In this document: positions 18,505 to 29,735 of the stretch, piece after piece
How positions within the stretch are numbered: position 1 is the stretch's first letter
Layout: each line of letters starts with the position of its first letter
Assembly: GCA_024708885.1 (NCBI GenBank)
Contig: JANJXT010000051.1
Span: forward strand, 18,057-82,056
DNA length: 64,000 nucleotides
From: Thiobacillus sp.
GTDB taxonomy: Bacteria; Pseudomonadota; Gammaproteobacteria; Burkholderiales; Thiobacillaceae
Direction: 5' to 3'
The notes under the pieces: model-generated
The model's database searches: none
Told to the model about the DNA's origin: nothing
What the model saw: only the letters and a program-made list of their open reading frames with translations
Program-made: the position numbers and the translations under genes

Positions 18505-19908
18505 ATGCCCGGTCAAACCCTGTTCCAGAAACTGTGGGACGCCCACGTCGTCCACATCGAAGCCGACGGCACCACGCTGCTCTACATCGACCGCCACCTG
18601 GTGCATGAAGTCACCAGCCCGCAGGCGTTCGAGGGGCTGAAGCTGGCGCGCCGCATCCCGCGCAGGGCCGATGCAGCCATCGCCGTGCCCGACCACAACG
18701 TGCCGACCACCGACCGTTCGCAGGGCATCGCCGATCCGGTGTCGCGCCTGCAGGTCGAGACGCTCGACGCCAACTGCGCCGAGTTCGGCATCACCGAATT
18801 CAGGATGGACGACATCCGCCAGGGCATCGTCCACGTCATCGGCCCCGAAGAAGGCCTGACCCTGCCCGGCATGACCGTGGTGTGCGGCGACTCGCACACC
18901 TCGACGCACGGCGCGTTCGGCGCGCTCGCGTTCGGCATCGGCACCTCCGAAGTCGAGCACGTGCTGGCGACCCAATGCCTGTGGCAGAAGCCGTCGAAGA
19001 CGATGCTGGTCAAGGTTGAGGGGCAGCTCGGCCGCGGCGTGACCGCGAAGGACATCGCGCTCGCCGTCATCGGCGAAATCGGCACCGCTGGCGGCACCGG
19101 CTATGCCATCGAGTTCGGCGGCTCGGCGATCCGCGCGCTGTCGATGGAAGGCCGCATGACGCTGTGCAACATGGCGATCGAGGCAGGCGCGCGCGCCGGC
19201 ATGGTGGCGGTCGACCAGACCACCATCGACTACGTGAAGGGGCGTCCCTATGCGCCGAAGGGCGAAACGTGGGACAAGGCGGTGACGTGGTGGAACACGC
19301 TGCATTCGGACGCCGACGCGCAATTCGACCGCGTGGTCGAGCTCGACGCCACCCGGATCGCGCCGCAGGTCACCTGGGGCACTTCGCCGGAAATGGTGAC
19401 GACGGTCACCGGCCGGGTGCCCGACCCGGCCGACGCGCCGAGCGAAACCAAGCGCCACGACTGGGCGCGCGCACTCGAATACATGGGGCTTGCCGCCGGC
19501 ACGCCGATCACCGCAATCGCGATCGACAAGATCTTCATCGGCTCGTGCACCAATTCCCGCATCGAAGACCTGCGCGAGGCGGCGGCGGTGGCGAAGGGCC
19601 GCAAGGTCGCGCCCGGCGTCAAGCTCGCGCTGGTGGTGCCGGGCTCCGGTCTGGTCAAGCGCCAGGCCGAGCAAGAGGGCCTGGATGTGGTCTTCCGGGA
19701 TGCCGGCTTCGAATGGCGCGAACCGGGCTGCTCGATGTGTCTGGCGATGAACGCCGACCGCCTGGAGCCGGGCGAGCGCTGCGCGTCGACCTCGAACCGC
19801 AACTTCGAGGGGCGGCAGGGGCAGGGCGGCCGCACCCACCTGGTGAGTCCGGCGATGGCCGCCGCCGCGGCATGTGCCGGCCGCTTTGTCGATGTACGTG
19901 ATTTGTAA
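18505..19908 (+). CDS. leuC: 3-isopropylmalate dehydratase large subunit
   Basis: Converts 2-isopropylmalate to 3-isopropylmalate with LeuD, holding a [4Fe-4S] cluster. 467 residues, full length. Aconitase-family features: [31 protein letters not shown], and cluster cysteines in [13 protein letters not shown] and GCSMCLAMN. First gene of the long leucine-to-methionine run; a small lipoprotein gene separates it from leuD. The ~215 bp upstream of it, back to the toxin-antitoxin operon, holds no recognised leader or attenuator. Confidence 0.97.
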   Translation: MPGQTLFQKLWDAHVVHIEADGTTLLYIDRHLVHEVTSPQAFEGLKLARRIPRRADAAIAVPDHNVPTTDRSQGIADPVSRLQVETLDANCAEFGITEFRMDDIRQGIVHVIGPEEGLTLPGMTVVCGDSHTSTHGAFGALAFGIGTSEVEHVLATQCLWQKPSKTMLVKVEGQLGRGVTAKDIALAVIGEIGTAGGTGYAIEFGGSAIRALSMEGRMTLCNMAIEAGARAGMVAVDQTTIDYVKGRPYAPKGETWDKAVTWWNTLHSDADAQFDRVVELDATRIAPQVTWGTSPEMVTTVTGRVPDPADAPSETKRHDWARALEYMGLAAGTPITAIAIDKIFIGSCTNSRIEDLREAAAVAKGRKVAPGVKLALVVPGSGLVKRQAEQEGLDVVFRDAGFEWREPGCSMCLAMNADRLEPGERCASTSNRNFEGRQGQGGRTHLVSPAMAAAAACAGRFVDVRDL

Positions 19909-19920
19909 GGAGAACACCTC

Positions 19921-20046
19921 ATGAAACCGATGATCGCCGTCCTCATCGCCGCCGCGATGGCCCTGGCCGGCTGCAACACCGTCCGCGGCATCGGCCAGGA
20001 CATCGAAAAGGCCGGCGGCGCCATCGAGCGCGCCGGCAGCAAGTGA
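19921..20046 (+). CDS. Entericidin-like small lipoprotein
   Basis: 41 residues, [20 protein letters not shown] and then a short amphipathic helix with [17 protein letters not shown]. The lipobox LAGC at Cys18 and the GIGxDIxxAGxxIxxA pattern are those of the EcnA/EcnB entericidin family, envelope peptides that can promote lysis. AGGAG precedes the ATG. It lies 12 bp after leuC, and its TGA overlaps the ATG of leuD, so it is translated within the leu operon. Confidence 0.85.
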   Translation: MKPMIAVLIAAAMALAGCNTVRGIGQDIEKAGGAIERAGSK

Positions 20047-20684
20047 TGCAGGCATTCACCGTTCACGACGGGCTGGTGGTGCCGCTCGACCGCGCCAACG
20101 TCGATACCGACGCCATCATTCCCAAGCAGTTCCTGAAGTCGATCAAGCGGTCGGGCTTCGGCCCCAACCTGTTCGACGAATGGCGCTATCTCGACCACGG
20201 CGAGCCCGGCAAGTCGAATCACGACCGCCCGCTGAATACGGAATTCGTGCTGAACCAGCCGCGTTACCAGGGGGCGTCGGTGCTGCTGGCACGCGAGAAT
20301 TTCGGCTGCGGGTCCAGCCGCGAGCATGCGCCGTGGGCACTGGAGGATTACGGCATGCGCGCGATCATCGCGCCGAGCTTCGCCGACATCTTCTACAACA
20401 ACTGTTTCAAGAACGGCATCCTGCCCATCGTGCTCGACGCGCAGATCGTGGATCGCCTGTTTCGCGAGTGCGGCACGAACGAGGGCTATGCCCTGACCGT
20501 CGATCTGGACAAACAGACGGTGACGACGCCCACGGGCGAAACGATTCCCTTCGATGTGGATGCGGGACGCAAGCACCGCCTGCTCAATGGTCTGGACGAC
20601 ATCGGGCTGACCTTGCTGCAGGCCGACAGGATCAAGGCGTATGAAGAACGGCGCAAGCAGGACGCGCCGTGGTTGTTTGGTTAA
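20046..20684 (+). CDS. leuD: 3-isopropylmalate dehydratase small subunit
   Basis: 212 residues, the swivel subunit that completes the LeuC active site. Motifs: [33 protein letters not shown] and [20 protein letters not shown]. Two adjacent start codons (GTG 20043, ATG 20046) are possible; the ATG, overlapping the entericidin stop, is chosen. It is followed by a 90-bp inverted-repeat gap before leuB. Confidence 0.96.
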   Translation: MQAFTVHDGLVVPLDRANVDTDAIIPKQFLKSIKRSGFGPNLFDEWRYLDHGEPGKSNHDRPLNTEFVLNQPRYQGASVLLARENFGCGSSREHAPWALEDYGMRAIIAPSFADIFYNNCFKNGILPIVLDAQIVDRLFRECGTNEGYALTVDLDKQTVTTPTGETIPFDVDAGRKHRLLNGLDDIGLTLLQADRIKAYEERRKQDAPWLFG

Positions 20685-20689
20685 ATTGA

Positions 20690-20758
20690 GTGAGGCGTGA
20701 GGCGTTAGGGGGAGGCGGGCTGCCCTGCCGGCTTTACGCCTCACCCCTCACGCCTCAC
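20690..20758. repeat. TGAGGCG inverted repeat in the leuD-leuB gap
   Basis: GTGAGGCGTGAGG at 20690-20702 is exactly inverted as CCTCACGCCTCAC at 20746-20758, and further imperfect TGAGGCG/TGAGGGG units extend both arms (20687-20711 and 20736-20764). It ends right before the leuB ribosome-binding site. It could form a hairpin in the transcript. Confidence 0.8.
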
Positions 20759-20774
20759 CCCTTACGGAGTCAAA

Positions 20775-21851
20775 ATGAAAATTGCAGTCTTGCCGGGTGA
20801 CGGCATCGGTCCGGAAATCGTCGCGCAGGCGGTCAAGGTGCTCGACGCATTGCGCGCCGACGGCGCGAAGATCGAAATGGAAAATGCGCCGATCGGCGGT
20901 GCGGGTTACGACGCGGCGGGCGATCCGCTGCCGGCGGCGACGCTGAAACTTGCACGCGACGCCGACGCGGTGCTGCTCGGCGCCGTCGGCGGGCCGCAGT
21001 ACGAAGCACTCGAACGTCCGCTGCGTCCCGAGCGCGGCCTGTTGCGCATCCGCAAGGAACTCAACCTGTTCGCCAACCTGCGCCCGGCGCTCTTGTATCC
21101 TGAACTGGCGGGCGCGTCGTCGCTGAAACCCGAAGTCGTGTCCGGGCTCGACCTCATGATCGTGCGCGAGCTGACCGGCGACGTCTATTTCGGCCAGCCG
21201 CGCGGCATCGAGGTGAGGCCAGGCCCAACCGGGGGAAACGAACGCGTCGGCTTCAACACCATGCTCTATTCGGAATCGGAAGTGCGCCGCGTCGCCCACG
21301 TCGCCTTCGGCATCGCGATGAAGCGCGGCAAGAAACTGTGCTCGGTGGAGAAGTCCAACGTGCTCGAATGTTCCGAGCTGTGGAAGGAAGTCATGATCGA
21401 GGTGGCCAGGGACTACCCCGAGGTCGAGCTGTCCCACATGTACGTCGACAACGCGGCGATGCAGATCATCCGCGCGCCCAAGCAGTTCGACACCATGGTC
21501 ACCGGCAACATCTTCGGCGACATCCTGTCGGACGCCGCGTCGATGCTGTCGGGCTCGATCGGCATGCTGCCGTCGGCCTCATTGGACGAACACAACAAGG
21601 GCATGTACGAGCCGATCCACGGCTCCGCGCCCGACATCGCCGGCCAGGATCTGGCCAACCCGCTCGCCACCATCCTGTCGGTGGCGATGATGTACCGCTA
21701 CACCTTTGCCGACCTCGCCACCGCCGACCGCATCGAGAACGCGGTGAAGAAAGTGATCGGAGCGGGTCTGCGCACCGGCGACATCTGGACCGAGGGCACG
21801 CAGAAGGTGTCGTGCAGCGGGATGGGCGACGCGGTGGTGAAAAATCTGTGA
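20775..21851 (+). CDS. leuB: 3-isopropylmalate dehydrogenase
   Basis: NAD-dependent oxidative decarboxylation giving the leucine keto acid precursor. 358 residues, full length. [23 protein letters not shown] start, substrate-site [13 protein letters not shown] and [14 protein letters not shown], Mg-binding VDNAAMQI and [20 protein letters not shown], and NAD site [16 protein letters not shown] precedes the ATG. Third leucine enzyme of the run. Confidence 0.97.
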   Translation: MKIAVLPGDGIGPEIVAQAVKVLDALRADGAKIEMENAPIGGAGYDAAGDPLPAATLKLARDADAVLLGAVGGPQYEALERPLRPERGLLRIRKELNLFANLRPALLYPELAGASSLKPEVVSGLDLMIVRELTGDVYFGQPRGIEVRPGPTGGNERVGFNTMLYSESEVRRVAHVAFGIAMKRGKKLCSVEKSNVLECSELWKEVMIEVARDYPEVELSHMYVDNAAMQIIRAPKQFDTMVTGNIFGDILSDAASMLSGSIGMLPSASLDEHNKGMYEPIHGSAPDIAGQDLANPLATILSVAMMYRYTFADLATADRIENAVKKVIGAGLRTGDIWTEGTQKVSCSGMGDAVVKNL

Positions 21852-21856
21852 ATTAA

Positions 21857-21927
21857 CCACAGAGACACAGAGACACGGAGAAAAATCATCTTCCCGGTGT
21901 TTCCTCTGTGTCTCTGTGCCTCTGTGG
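21857..21927. repeat. Inverted-repeat element, CCACAGAGACACAGAG family, copy 2
   Basis: Left arm begins CCACAGAGACACAGAG (21857-21872); the right arm ends CTCTGTGCCTCTGTGG (21912-21927). Arms are near-complementary over ~27 bases with a short centre, so the whole is hairpin-like. It fills the leuB-asd gap. Confidence 0.9.
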
Positions 21928-21949
21928 TGAAAGGTTTAGGAGCTCAATC

Positions 21950-23077
21950 ATGATGAAGGTAGGACTGATCGGCTGGCGCGGCATGGTGGGTTCCGTGCTC
22001 ATGGGGCGCATGAAGGAAGAGCGCGATTTCGACCACATCGAGCCGGTGTTCTTCACCACCTCCAACGTCGGCGGCAAGGGGCCCGACATCGGCCGCACGA
22101 TTGATGGGGGGCAGCTGCCGCCGCTGAAGGATGCCAGCAGCATCGACGAACTGCGCGCCTGCGACACCATCATCACCTGCCAGGGCGGCGACTACACGAA
22201 AGAGATCTATCCGAAGCTGCGCGCGGCGGGCTGGAACGGCTACTGGATCGACGCCGCCTCGACGCTCAGGATGAAGGACGAGGCCATCATCATCCTCGAC
22301 CCGGTCAACGGCAAGGTGATTCGGGACGGCATCGCCAGCGGGGTGAAAACCTACGTCGGCGGCAACTGCACGGTGTCGCTGATGCTGATGGCGATGGGCG
22401 GGCTGTTCGACGCCGGGCTCGTCGAATGGGTGTCGCCGATGACCTACCAGGCCGCGTCCGGTGCCGGCGCGCGCAACATGCGCGAACTGATCCAGCAGAT
22501 GGGCGCGGTGCACGCCGAAGTCACCGACCTGATCGGCGACCCGGCATCCGCCATCCTCGAAATCGACCGCAAGGTGGCCGAGTTCATCCGCTCCGAGCGT
22601 TATCCGACCGATGCGTGGCCGGTGCCGCTCGCCGGCAACCTGATTCCGTGGATCGACGTCGCGCTCGAATCCGGCCAGTCGAAGGAAGAATGGAAGGCGC
22701 AGGTCGAAGCCAACAAGATCATGCGCCGCAGCGACAATCCGATTCCGATCGACGGCCTGTGCGTGCGCGTCGGCGCGATGCGCTGCCACTCGCAGGCGCT
22801 TACCATCAAGCTGACGCAGGACGTGCCGCTGGCCGAGATCCATGACCTCATCGCCGCGCACAATCAATGGGTGAAAGTGGTGCCGAACGACCGCGAGATC
22901 ACCATGCGCGAACTTACTCCGGCGGCGGTGACCGGCACGCTGACGGTGCCGATCGGCCGCATGCGCAAGCTCAACATGGGCCCCGAGTACCTGACGGCGT
23001 TCACCGTCGGCGACCAGTTGCTGTGGGGCGCTGCCGAGCCGCTGCGCCGCATGCTGCGCATCCTGCTGGAAGCCTGA
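21950..23077 (+). CDS. asd: Aspartate-semialdehyde dehydrogenase
   Basis: Reduces aspartyl phosphate to aspartate semialdehyde for lysine, threonine, methionine and diaminopimelate synthesis. 375 residues. Starts [21 protein letters not shown] (nucleotide-binding GWRGMVG), with FFTTSNVGG, active-site cysteine in [15 protein letters not shown] and the proteobacterial-type insertion. AGGAG seven bases before ATG 21950 sets the start; an open extension upstream is repeat sequence. Confidence 0.97.
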   Translation: MMKVGLIGWRGMVGSVLMGRMKEERDFDHIEPVFFTTSNVGGKGPDIGRTIDGGQLPPLKDASSIDELRACDTIITCQGGDYTKEIYPKLRAAGWNGYWIDAASTLRMKDEAIIILDPVNGKVIRDGIASGVKTYVGGNCTVSLMLMAMGGLFDAGLVEWVSPMTYQAASGAGARNMRELIQQMGAVHAEVTDLIGDPASAILEIDRKVAEFIRSERYPTDAWPVPLAGNLIPWIDVALESGQSKEEWKAQVEANKIMRRSDNPIPIDGLCVRVGAMRCHSQALTIKLTQDVPLAEIHDLIAAHNQWVKVVPNDREITMRELTPAAVTGTLTVPIGRMRKLNMGPEYLTAFTVGDQLLWGAAEPLRRMLRILLEA

Positions 23078-23210
23078 TCGGGCAAGGGCTGGGCGCGGAA
23101 ATCGCAAGACTGGTGCGCTTGTTGCTCTAAAGATTGCGCCTGCCGAGCCGTCAATAGTGGCGTCGACGATTCAACAGCCCCGACAGACGGGGTGTACAGG
23201 GAGAAACGGG

Positions 23211-25607
23211 ATGAAATTGAAGCGCTTCACCACTCATCTGGCGGCTGCGGGGCTGGTCGCCCTGCCGTGGATGGCGCACGCTGCGGGCCTGGGCAAATTG
23301 TCCGTATCCTCGGCGCTCGGCCAGCCGCTGGTGGCGGAGATCGAGGTATTCGCAGCGGACAAGGCCGAGTTCGACAGCCTGGCTGCCAACCTTGCCTCCG
23401 ACCAGGCTTTCCGAGAGGCGCGCGTCGAATTCGCTCCCATTCTTTCCTCCATGCGGTTCTCCATCGAGCGCAAGCCCGACGGCAGGGCCGTGCTCAAGCT
23501 CAGTACCAGCCGGCCGGTCAACGATCCGTTTGTAGATCTCGTTCTCGAACTGAACTGGAACTCCGGTCGCCTGGTGCGTGAATACACCATGCTGCTGGAC
23601 CCGCCGGGCATGGCGGCGCCGCAAGCGGTTGCGCCGGTGGTGGTGGCGCCCGCCCAGATTCCTGCACCCAAGGCCGCGGCCAAGCCAGCGTCCAAACCCG
23701 AACCCGCGGCGGCACCGCCGGCGGCCGAGGCCCCTGCCGTGCCCAAGCCGGCTGAGAGCACGGAACCGGCTGCCGCGCCGAGCCAGATCGTCGTCAAGCG
23801 TGGCGATACGCTGGCCGGGATCGCCAGCCGGGTTCGCCCCGAGGGCGTCAGTCTGGAGCAGGCCCTGGTGGGCTTGTACCGCGAGAACGCCAATGCGTTC
23901 GACGGCAACATGAACCGCTTGAAAGCGGGCAAGACGCTGAACGTTCCGGGCGCGGACGCGCTCGCCAGCGTCACCAGACAGGAGGCTGCCCGCGAAGTCC
24001 GTCTGCAGGCGGAAGACTGGCGCGCCTACCGCCAGAAACTTGCGGGCGCCGTGCAGGAAACGCCCACGGCACAAGCCGAACCGGCGCAGGCCGCAACCGG
24101 CACGATCACCCCCAAGGTCGAGGACAAGGCCAAGCCCGCACCCGAGGCGAAGCAGGACGTGCTGAAGCTGTCCAAGGCGCCGGCCGCCAGTGCCAAGGCC
24201 GACGAGGCGCGCGCGCTGCAGGAAAAGCTGCGCGCCCAGGAAGAAGACGCCATTGCGCGGCAGAAGGCGCTGGACGAGTCCGGCCAGCGCGTCGCGTCCC
24301 TCGAAAAGCAGATCGAGGACATGCAGAAGCTGGTCGAGATGAAGGACCAGGAGCAGCAGGCGGCTGCCCCCGAGCCGAAGCCCGAACCCGCGCCGAAGCC
24401 CGAGCCCAAGCCGACCGCAGCGCCCGTGGTCAAGGCGCCGCCCGCCGCGCCGGAATCCGGCGAGGCCTGGTATGCCGCGCTGCTGGAGAATCCGCTCTAC
24501 TGGGGCGGCGGCGTGGCGGCACTGGGCCTGGGTGGCGTGCTGTGGTGGATGCTGGCCGGCGGCGGTCGTCGCCGCAAGGGCGCCGCCGTGCTGGAAGACA
24601 GCATCATGAGCAGTGGCGAGGTGCAGCCGAATACCGTCATCGGCGCCGCATCCGGCGGTAGCGTGAACACCGGCGACACATCCTTCCTCACCGACTTCAG
24701 CCAGGCGGGCCTTGGCACCATCGACACGCATGATGTCGACCCCATCGCCGAAGCCGAGGTCTACATGGCCTACGGCCGCGACGCCCAGGCCGAGGAAATC
24801 CTCAAGGAAGCCATCAACAAGAACCCCGATCGCCACGAGATTCGCGTGAAGCTGCTGGAAATCTACGCGGCGCGCCGCAATACCCAGGCCTTCGAGTCGG
24901 CGGCGGGCGAGCTGTACGCGGCCCTCGGCAGCAAACAGCATCCCCTGTGGGACAAGGTGTGCGAAATGGGGCGCAGCATCGACCCGACCAACCCGCTGTA
25001 TGGCAGCGGAGCGGCCGCCACGGTGGCCGCGACCGCTGCAATCGCCGGCGGCGCCGTGGCCTTCGGTGGCGACGCACTGGCCGAAGCGCCGGCCGCCGAG
25101 CTGGAACCCGAGCCCTTCCCGGCCTACGAACCGGAGCCGGAGCCCGTGCTCGAGGCCGTCGAAACAGTCACATCCGGTCCGCTGGAGTTCGAGTCGGCCG
25201 GCAACGTCCTCAGCTTCGACACCCGCGCGGAGGCGGCGGTGATCGCCGAGACCGCGGTGCCCGCCGAACAGGCCTACGTGGAATCGGATACGCAAGGCCT
25301 CGATTTCGAACTGCCCGAGCTCGACCTGCCGAACGTGCAGGACGACGAACTGAAGCTCGACCTGGGCCTGGAGGACGACAGCGGCCCCGACAGCAAGTTC
25401 GATTTCAGCGGCCTCGACCTCGACCTGGGCGAAGCCGGCGGCAGCGAGCTCGAGCTCGACGAAGTCGGCACCAAGCTCGATCTTGCCCGTGCCTACGTCG
25501 AAATGGGCGACAAGGAAGGCGCCCGCGAAATCCTCAACGAAGTGCTGGCCGAAGGCAGCGACAGCCAGAAGTCCGACGCGAAGGACATGCTGGGCGCGCT
25601 GGGCTGA
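23211..25607 (+). CDS. fimV: FimV-type polar peptidoglycan-binding membrane protein
   Basis: 798 residues. Signal peptide (~1-24), the conserved FimV N-terminal domain GLGKLSVSSALGQPLVAEIEV, a LysM-like motif VVKRGDTLAGIASRV (~192-245), Pro/Ala/Glu-rich linker with coiled coil (~320-395), one transmembrane helix (~429-450), a cytoplasmic TPR segment (EVYMAYGRDAQAEEILKEAI, ~513) and the C-terminal FimV domain (KLDLARAYVEMGDKEGAREIL, ~754-790). In pseudomonads and relatives it organises type IV pilus machinery and polarity. No pilus genes are in the window; the asd-fimV-truA order is conserved. Confidence 0.93.
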   Translation: MKLKRFTTHLAAAGLVALPWMAHAAGLGKLSVSSALGQPLVAEIEVFAADKAEFDSLAANLASDQAFREARVEFAPILSSMRFSIERKPDGRAVLKLSTSRPVNDPFVDLVLELNWNSGRLVREYTMLLDPPGMAAPQAVAPVVVAPAQIPAPKAAAKPASKPEPAAAPPAAEAPAVPKPAESTEPAAAPSQIVVKRGDTLAGIASRVRPEGVSLEQALVGLYRENANAFDGNMNRLKAGKTLNVPGADALASVTRQEAAREVRLQAEDWRAYRQKLAGAVQETPTAQAEPAQAATGTITPKVEDKAKPAPEAKQDVLKLSKAPAASAKADEARALQEKLRAQEEDAIARQKALDESGQRVASLEKQIEDMQKLVEMKDQEQQAAAPEPKPEPAPKPEPKPTAAPVVKAPPAAPESGEAWYAALLENPLYWGGGVAALGLGGVLWWMLAGGGRRRKGAAVLEDSIMSSGEVQPNTVIGAASGGSVNTGDTSFLTDFSQAGLGTIDTHDVDPIAEAEVYMAYGRDAQAEEILKEAINKNPDRHEIRVKLLEIYAARRNTQAFESAAGELYAALGSKQHPLWDKVCEMGRSIDPTNPLYGSGAAATVAATAAIAGGAVAFGGDALAEAPAAELEPEPFPAYEPEPEPVLEAVETVTSGPLEFESAGNVLSFDTRAEAAVIAETAVPAEQAYVESDTQGLDFELPELDLPNVQDDELKLDLGLEDDSGPDSKFDFSGLDLDLGEAGGSELELDEVGTKLDLARAYVEMGDKEGAREILNEVLAEGSDSQKSDAKDMLGALG

Positions 25608-25611
25608 CCGC

Positions 25612-26214
25612 TTGCACCCGCTCGCCCGCATCCTGTTGTGGTGCGGCTGGGCGGTGGCGGTCGAACGCGCCGCCCCGCCCCTGCTGGCAATCCTGGCCGT
25701 CGCCTCGGCGACGGCCTTTCTGTTTGCGCCCTCGCGCGCCCAACTGTTGCGGCTGCTGCGGCGTACCCGCTGGCTGCTTGCGGTACTGTTCCTCGCCTAT
25801 GCGTATGCCTTGCCAGGTGCCGCGGCATGGCCCGCGCTGGGATGGGCGAGCCCGAGTGCCGAAGGCCTGCAGGCGGGCGCGCTGCGCGCTGCGCGGCTCG
25901 TGCTGCTGCTCGCCGGTCTCGCGCTGCTGCTCGCCTGCACGACGCGGCCGCGCCTGGTCTACGGGCTGTACACCCTGGCCCGTCCGCTGGCCGCCTTCGG
26001 CTTCGACCGCCGCGCCTTCGCGGTCCGGCTCGGCCTGACGCTCGATTACGCCGAACATGCGGCGAAGCCGGCGCGCTGGCTCGATGCGCTGCGCGCACCG
26101 ATACCCGATACGGGAACGCCGGTCAGCTATCGCCTGCAAGCCGAGCGCTGGCAAAGTCGCGACAGCGCCGTCATACTCGCGGGCTTGCTTCTGCTGGGAT
26201 TGGCTTTGGCATGA
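25612..26214 (+). CDS. CbiQ/EcfT-like energy-coupling transmembrane protein, orphan
   Basis: 200 residues with about five hydrophobic helices and a pattern TTRPRLVYGLYTLARPLAAFGFDRRAFAVRLGLTL that resembles EcfT/CbiQ coupling subunits of ECF vitamin and metal transporters. No ATPase or substrate-binding subunit is nearby. The TTG at 25612, five bases after the fimV stop, is the likely start (no ATG near). Its stop overlaps the truA start (ATGA). Assignment is moderate. Confidence 0.6.
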   Translation: MHPLARILLWCGWAVAVERAAPPLLAILAVASATAFLFAPSRAQLLRLLRRTRWLLAVLFLAYAYALPGAAAWPALGWASPSAEGLQAGALRAARLVLLLAGLALLLACTTRPRLVYGLYTLARPLAAFGFDRRAFAVRLGLTLDYAEHAAKPARWLDALRAPIPDTGTPVSYRLQAERWQSRDSAVILAGLLLLGLALA

Positions 26215-26993
26215 GAATCGTCATCGGCCTCGAATACCGGGGACAGGGCTTTTGCGGCTGGCAGTCGCAGCCGCAGGGCTGCGGCGTGCAGGACGCACTG
26301 GAAGCCGCGGTCGGCGCCATCGCCGGTGCGAACACGGCGGTCACCGCCGCCGGGCGCACCGACACCGGCGTACACGCCGCCCTGCAGGTGGCGCACTTCG
26401 ACGCGCCGGTGGAACGTCCGCTCACCGCGTGGGTGCGCGGGGTCAACAGCCATCTGCCCGAAGGCGTGGCGGTGCTGTGGGCGCGTGAAACGGATGCGTC
26501 CTTTCATGCGCGCTTTGCCGCCATCCAGCGCGGCTATCGCTATGTGCTGTTGAACCATCCGGTGCGCCCCGGCCTCAATGCCGGTCTCATCGGCTGGCAT
26601 CACCGCCCGCTCGACGCCGACGCGATGAACCGTGCGGCGCTGCATCTCATCGGCCGGCACGATTTTTCCGCCTTCCGCGCCGCCGAATGCCAGGCCAAAT
26701 CCCCAGTCAAGGAACTGCGCCGTGCGCATGTCGAGCGGCGCGGCGACTATCTTCTGTGCGACTTTCAGGCCGATGGTTTTCTGCATCACATGGTGCGCAA
26801 CATCATGGGCAGCCTGATTCAGGTCGGTGCCGGCATGCAGCCGGCCGAGTGGCTGGACGAACTCCTGGCGAGCCGCAACCGTACGCTCGCGGCACCGACC
26901 TTCGATGCCGCCGGGCTCTATCTCACCCATATCCGGTATCCTGCGCACTTTGCCCTGCCGGAGACATCCGACCGATGGCCCTTCGCAAGCTGA
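26211..26993 (+). CDS. truA: tRNA pseudouridine(38-40) synthase
   Basis: 260 residues. Isomerises uridines 38-40 in the anticodon arm. Start [21 protein letters not shown]; catalytic Asp51 in [20 protein letters not shown] and [15 protein letters not shown] are further family motifs, and [19 protein letters not shown] the C-terminal signature. Coupled to the preceding membrane gene by an ATGA overlap and overlapping trpF by 19 bp. Confidence 0.97.
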   Translation: MRIVIGLEYRGQGFCGWQSQPQGCGVQDALEAAVGAIAGANTAVTAAGRTDTGVHAALQVAHFDAPVERPLTAWVRGVNSHLPEGVAVLWARETDASFHARFAAIQRGYRYVLLNHPVRPGLNAGLIGWHHRPLDADAMNRAALHLIGRHDFSAFRAAECQAKSPVKELRRAHVERRGDYLLCDFQADGFLHHMVRNIMGSLIQVGAGMQPAEWLDELLASRNRTLAAPTFDAAGLYLTHIRYPAHFALPETSDRWPFAS

Positions 26994-27603
26994 GCGTGCG
27001 CGTAAAAATCTGCGGCATCACCCGTCTGGCGGACCTGCGCGCTGCCTGCGACGCCGGTGCCGACGCGCTCGGCTTCGTGTTCTACGACAAGAGCCCGCGC
27101 CGCGTGTCCATCGAAACGGCCGCGGCCCTGCTGCGCGAACTGCCGCCCTTCGTGCAGTCGGTGGGGCTCTTCGTGAACGCCGATCCCGCCTTCATCGAGT
27201 CGGTGCTGAACGCCGCGCCGCTCGACCTGCTGCAATTCCACGGCGACGAGACGCCGGCCGGCTGCGCACGTTACGGCCGACCCTGGATCAAGGCTGTTCG
27301 CGTCAGAGCCGGGACGGATTTGCTAAAATACGCGGCTGACTTCGGCGCCGCGCGCGGATTGCTGCTGGATGCCTTCGTACCCGGTGTGCCGGGCGGCACC
27401 GGCGAACGTTTCGACTGGAGTCTGATTCCGCCGGAGTTGCCGCGCCCCGTCATTCTTTCCGGCGGGCTCGACCCCGGCAACGTCGCCGAGGCAGTGCGCA
27501 CGGTGCGTCCGTGGGCGGTAGACGTATCCTCCGGTGTCGAAGCCGCGAAGGGCATCAAGGACGCGCGCCAGATGGCGCAATTCATCGCACGAGCAAAGGC
27601 CAC

Positions 27604-27607
<4 letters not shown>
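26975..27607 (+). CDS. trpF: Phosphoribosylanthranilate isomerase
   Basis: Tryptophan pathway; isomerises phosphoribosylanthranilate. 210 residues, TIM barrel: [27 protein letters not shown] holds the catalytic cysteine, [21 protein letters not shown] and the phosphate site [15 protein letters not shown] and VDVSSGVE. The ATG at 26975 lies inside the truA end. It is followed directly by trpB (ATGA). Confidence 0.96.
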
Positions 27608-28803
<1,196 letters not shown>

Positions 28804-28848
28804 TATGCGGATCCCCTTGATTCGGATTATTTTGAAGAAGACTGAACC

Positions 28849-29655
28849 ATGAGCCGCATCGGCCCCACCTTCGCCGCGCTGAAAGCGCAAAACAGGAAAG
28901 CCCTGATTCCCTTCATCACGGCCGGAGATCCCGGCAAGGGCATGACGGTGCCGCTGATGCATATGCTGGTGGAAGCCGGCGTCGACATCATCGAACTGGG
29001 GGTGCCGTTTTCCGACCCGATGGCCGATGGTCCGGTGATCCAGCGCGCGTCCGAGCGCGCGTTGGCGAACCGGATCGGGCTGCGCGACGTGCTGGCGATG
29101 ACGGCGGAATTCCGCAAGCTCAACACAAGCACGCCGGTGGTGCTGATGGGCTACGCCAACCCGATCGAGCGCATGGGGTATGAAACATTCGCCGAGGCGG
29201 CGAGTGCCGCCGGCGTTGACGGGGTGCTGACGGTGGACATTCCGCCGGAAGAGTCGGCAGGCGTGGCGGATCTGTTCAAGGCGCATGGCCTCGACCCGAT
29301 CTTCCTCCTCTCGCCGACCACGCCCGAATCACGCATCGAGCAGGTGGCGGCGGTTGCCGGCGGGTTCATCTATTACGTTTCGCTGAAGGGGGTCACGGGG
29401 TCGGCGAATCTGGATACCGACGAGGTGGCGCAGAAACTCGCGATGGTGCGCAAGCATTGCAGCCTGCCGGTGGGCGTCGGCTTCGGCATCCGCGATGCGG
29501 CGACGGCCGAGGCGGTCGCGCGCATCGCCGATGCGGTGGTGGTCGGCAGTCGCATCGTCGGAGAGATCGAATCCGCCGCCGAAGGCACCTGTCTCGAGCG
29601 CGTGAAGCATCTGGTCGAGGAGTTGCGGCGCGGCGTCGATGCCGGGAGCAGGTGA
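28849..29655 (+). CDS. trpA: Tryptophan synthase alpha subunit
   Basis: 268 residues. Cleaves indole-3-glycerol phosphate and passes indole to TrpB. Catalytic glutamate and aspartate lie in [20 protein letters not shown]; the phosphate loop [15 protein letters not shown] and [11 protein letters not shown] are present. The gene pair with trpB and then accD is a common beta/gammaproteobacterial order. A short imperfect CTCTCCGCC/GGCGGA-like stretch lies in the gap before accD. Confidence 0.97.
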   Translation: MSRIGPTFAALKAQNRKALIPFITAGDPGKGMTVPLMHMLVEAGVDIIELGVPFSDPMADGPVIQRASERALANRIGLRDVLAMTAEFRKLNTSTPVVLMGYANPIERMGYETFAEAASAAGVDGVLTVDIPPEESAGVADLFKAHGLDPIFLLSPTTPESRIEQVAAVAGGFIYYVSLKGVTGSANLDTDEVAQKLAMVRKHCSLPVGVGFGIRDAATAEAVARIADAVVVGSRIVGEIESAAEGTCLERVKHLVEELRRGVDAGSR

Positions 29656-29735
29656 AATGAACGTCGAGGGTGCGTCGCGTCCTCTCTCCGCCCTCTTCCG
29701 CCGAGGTCGGGGGCGATAACGTCAGGGATATTCCT

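Noticed and set aside
23151..25631. Long minus-strand frame opposite fimV
   Set aside because: Mirror of the fimV codons with no family motif; fimV is clearly the coding strand.
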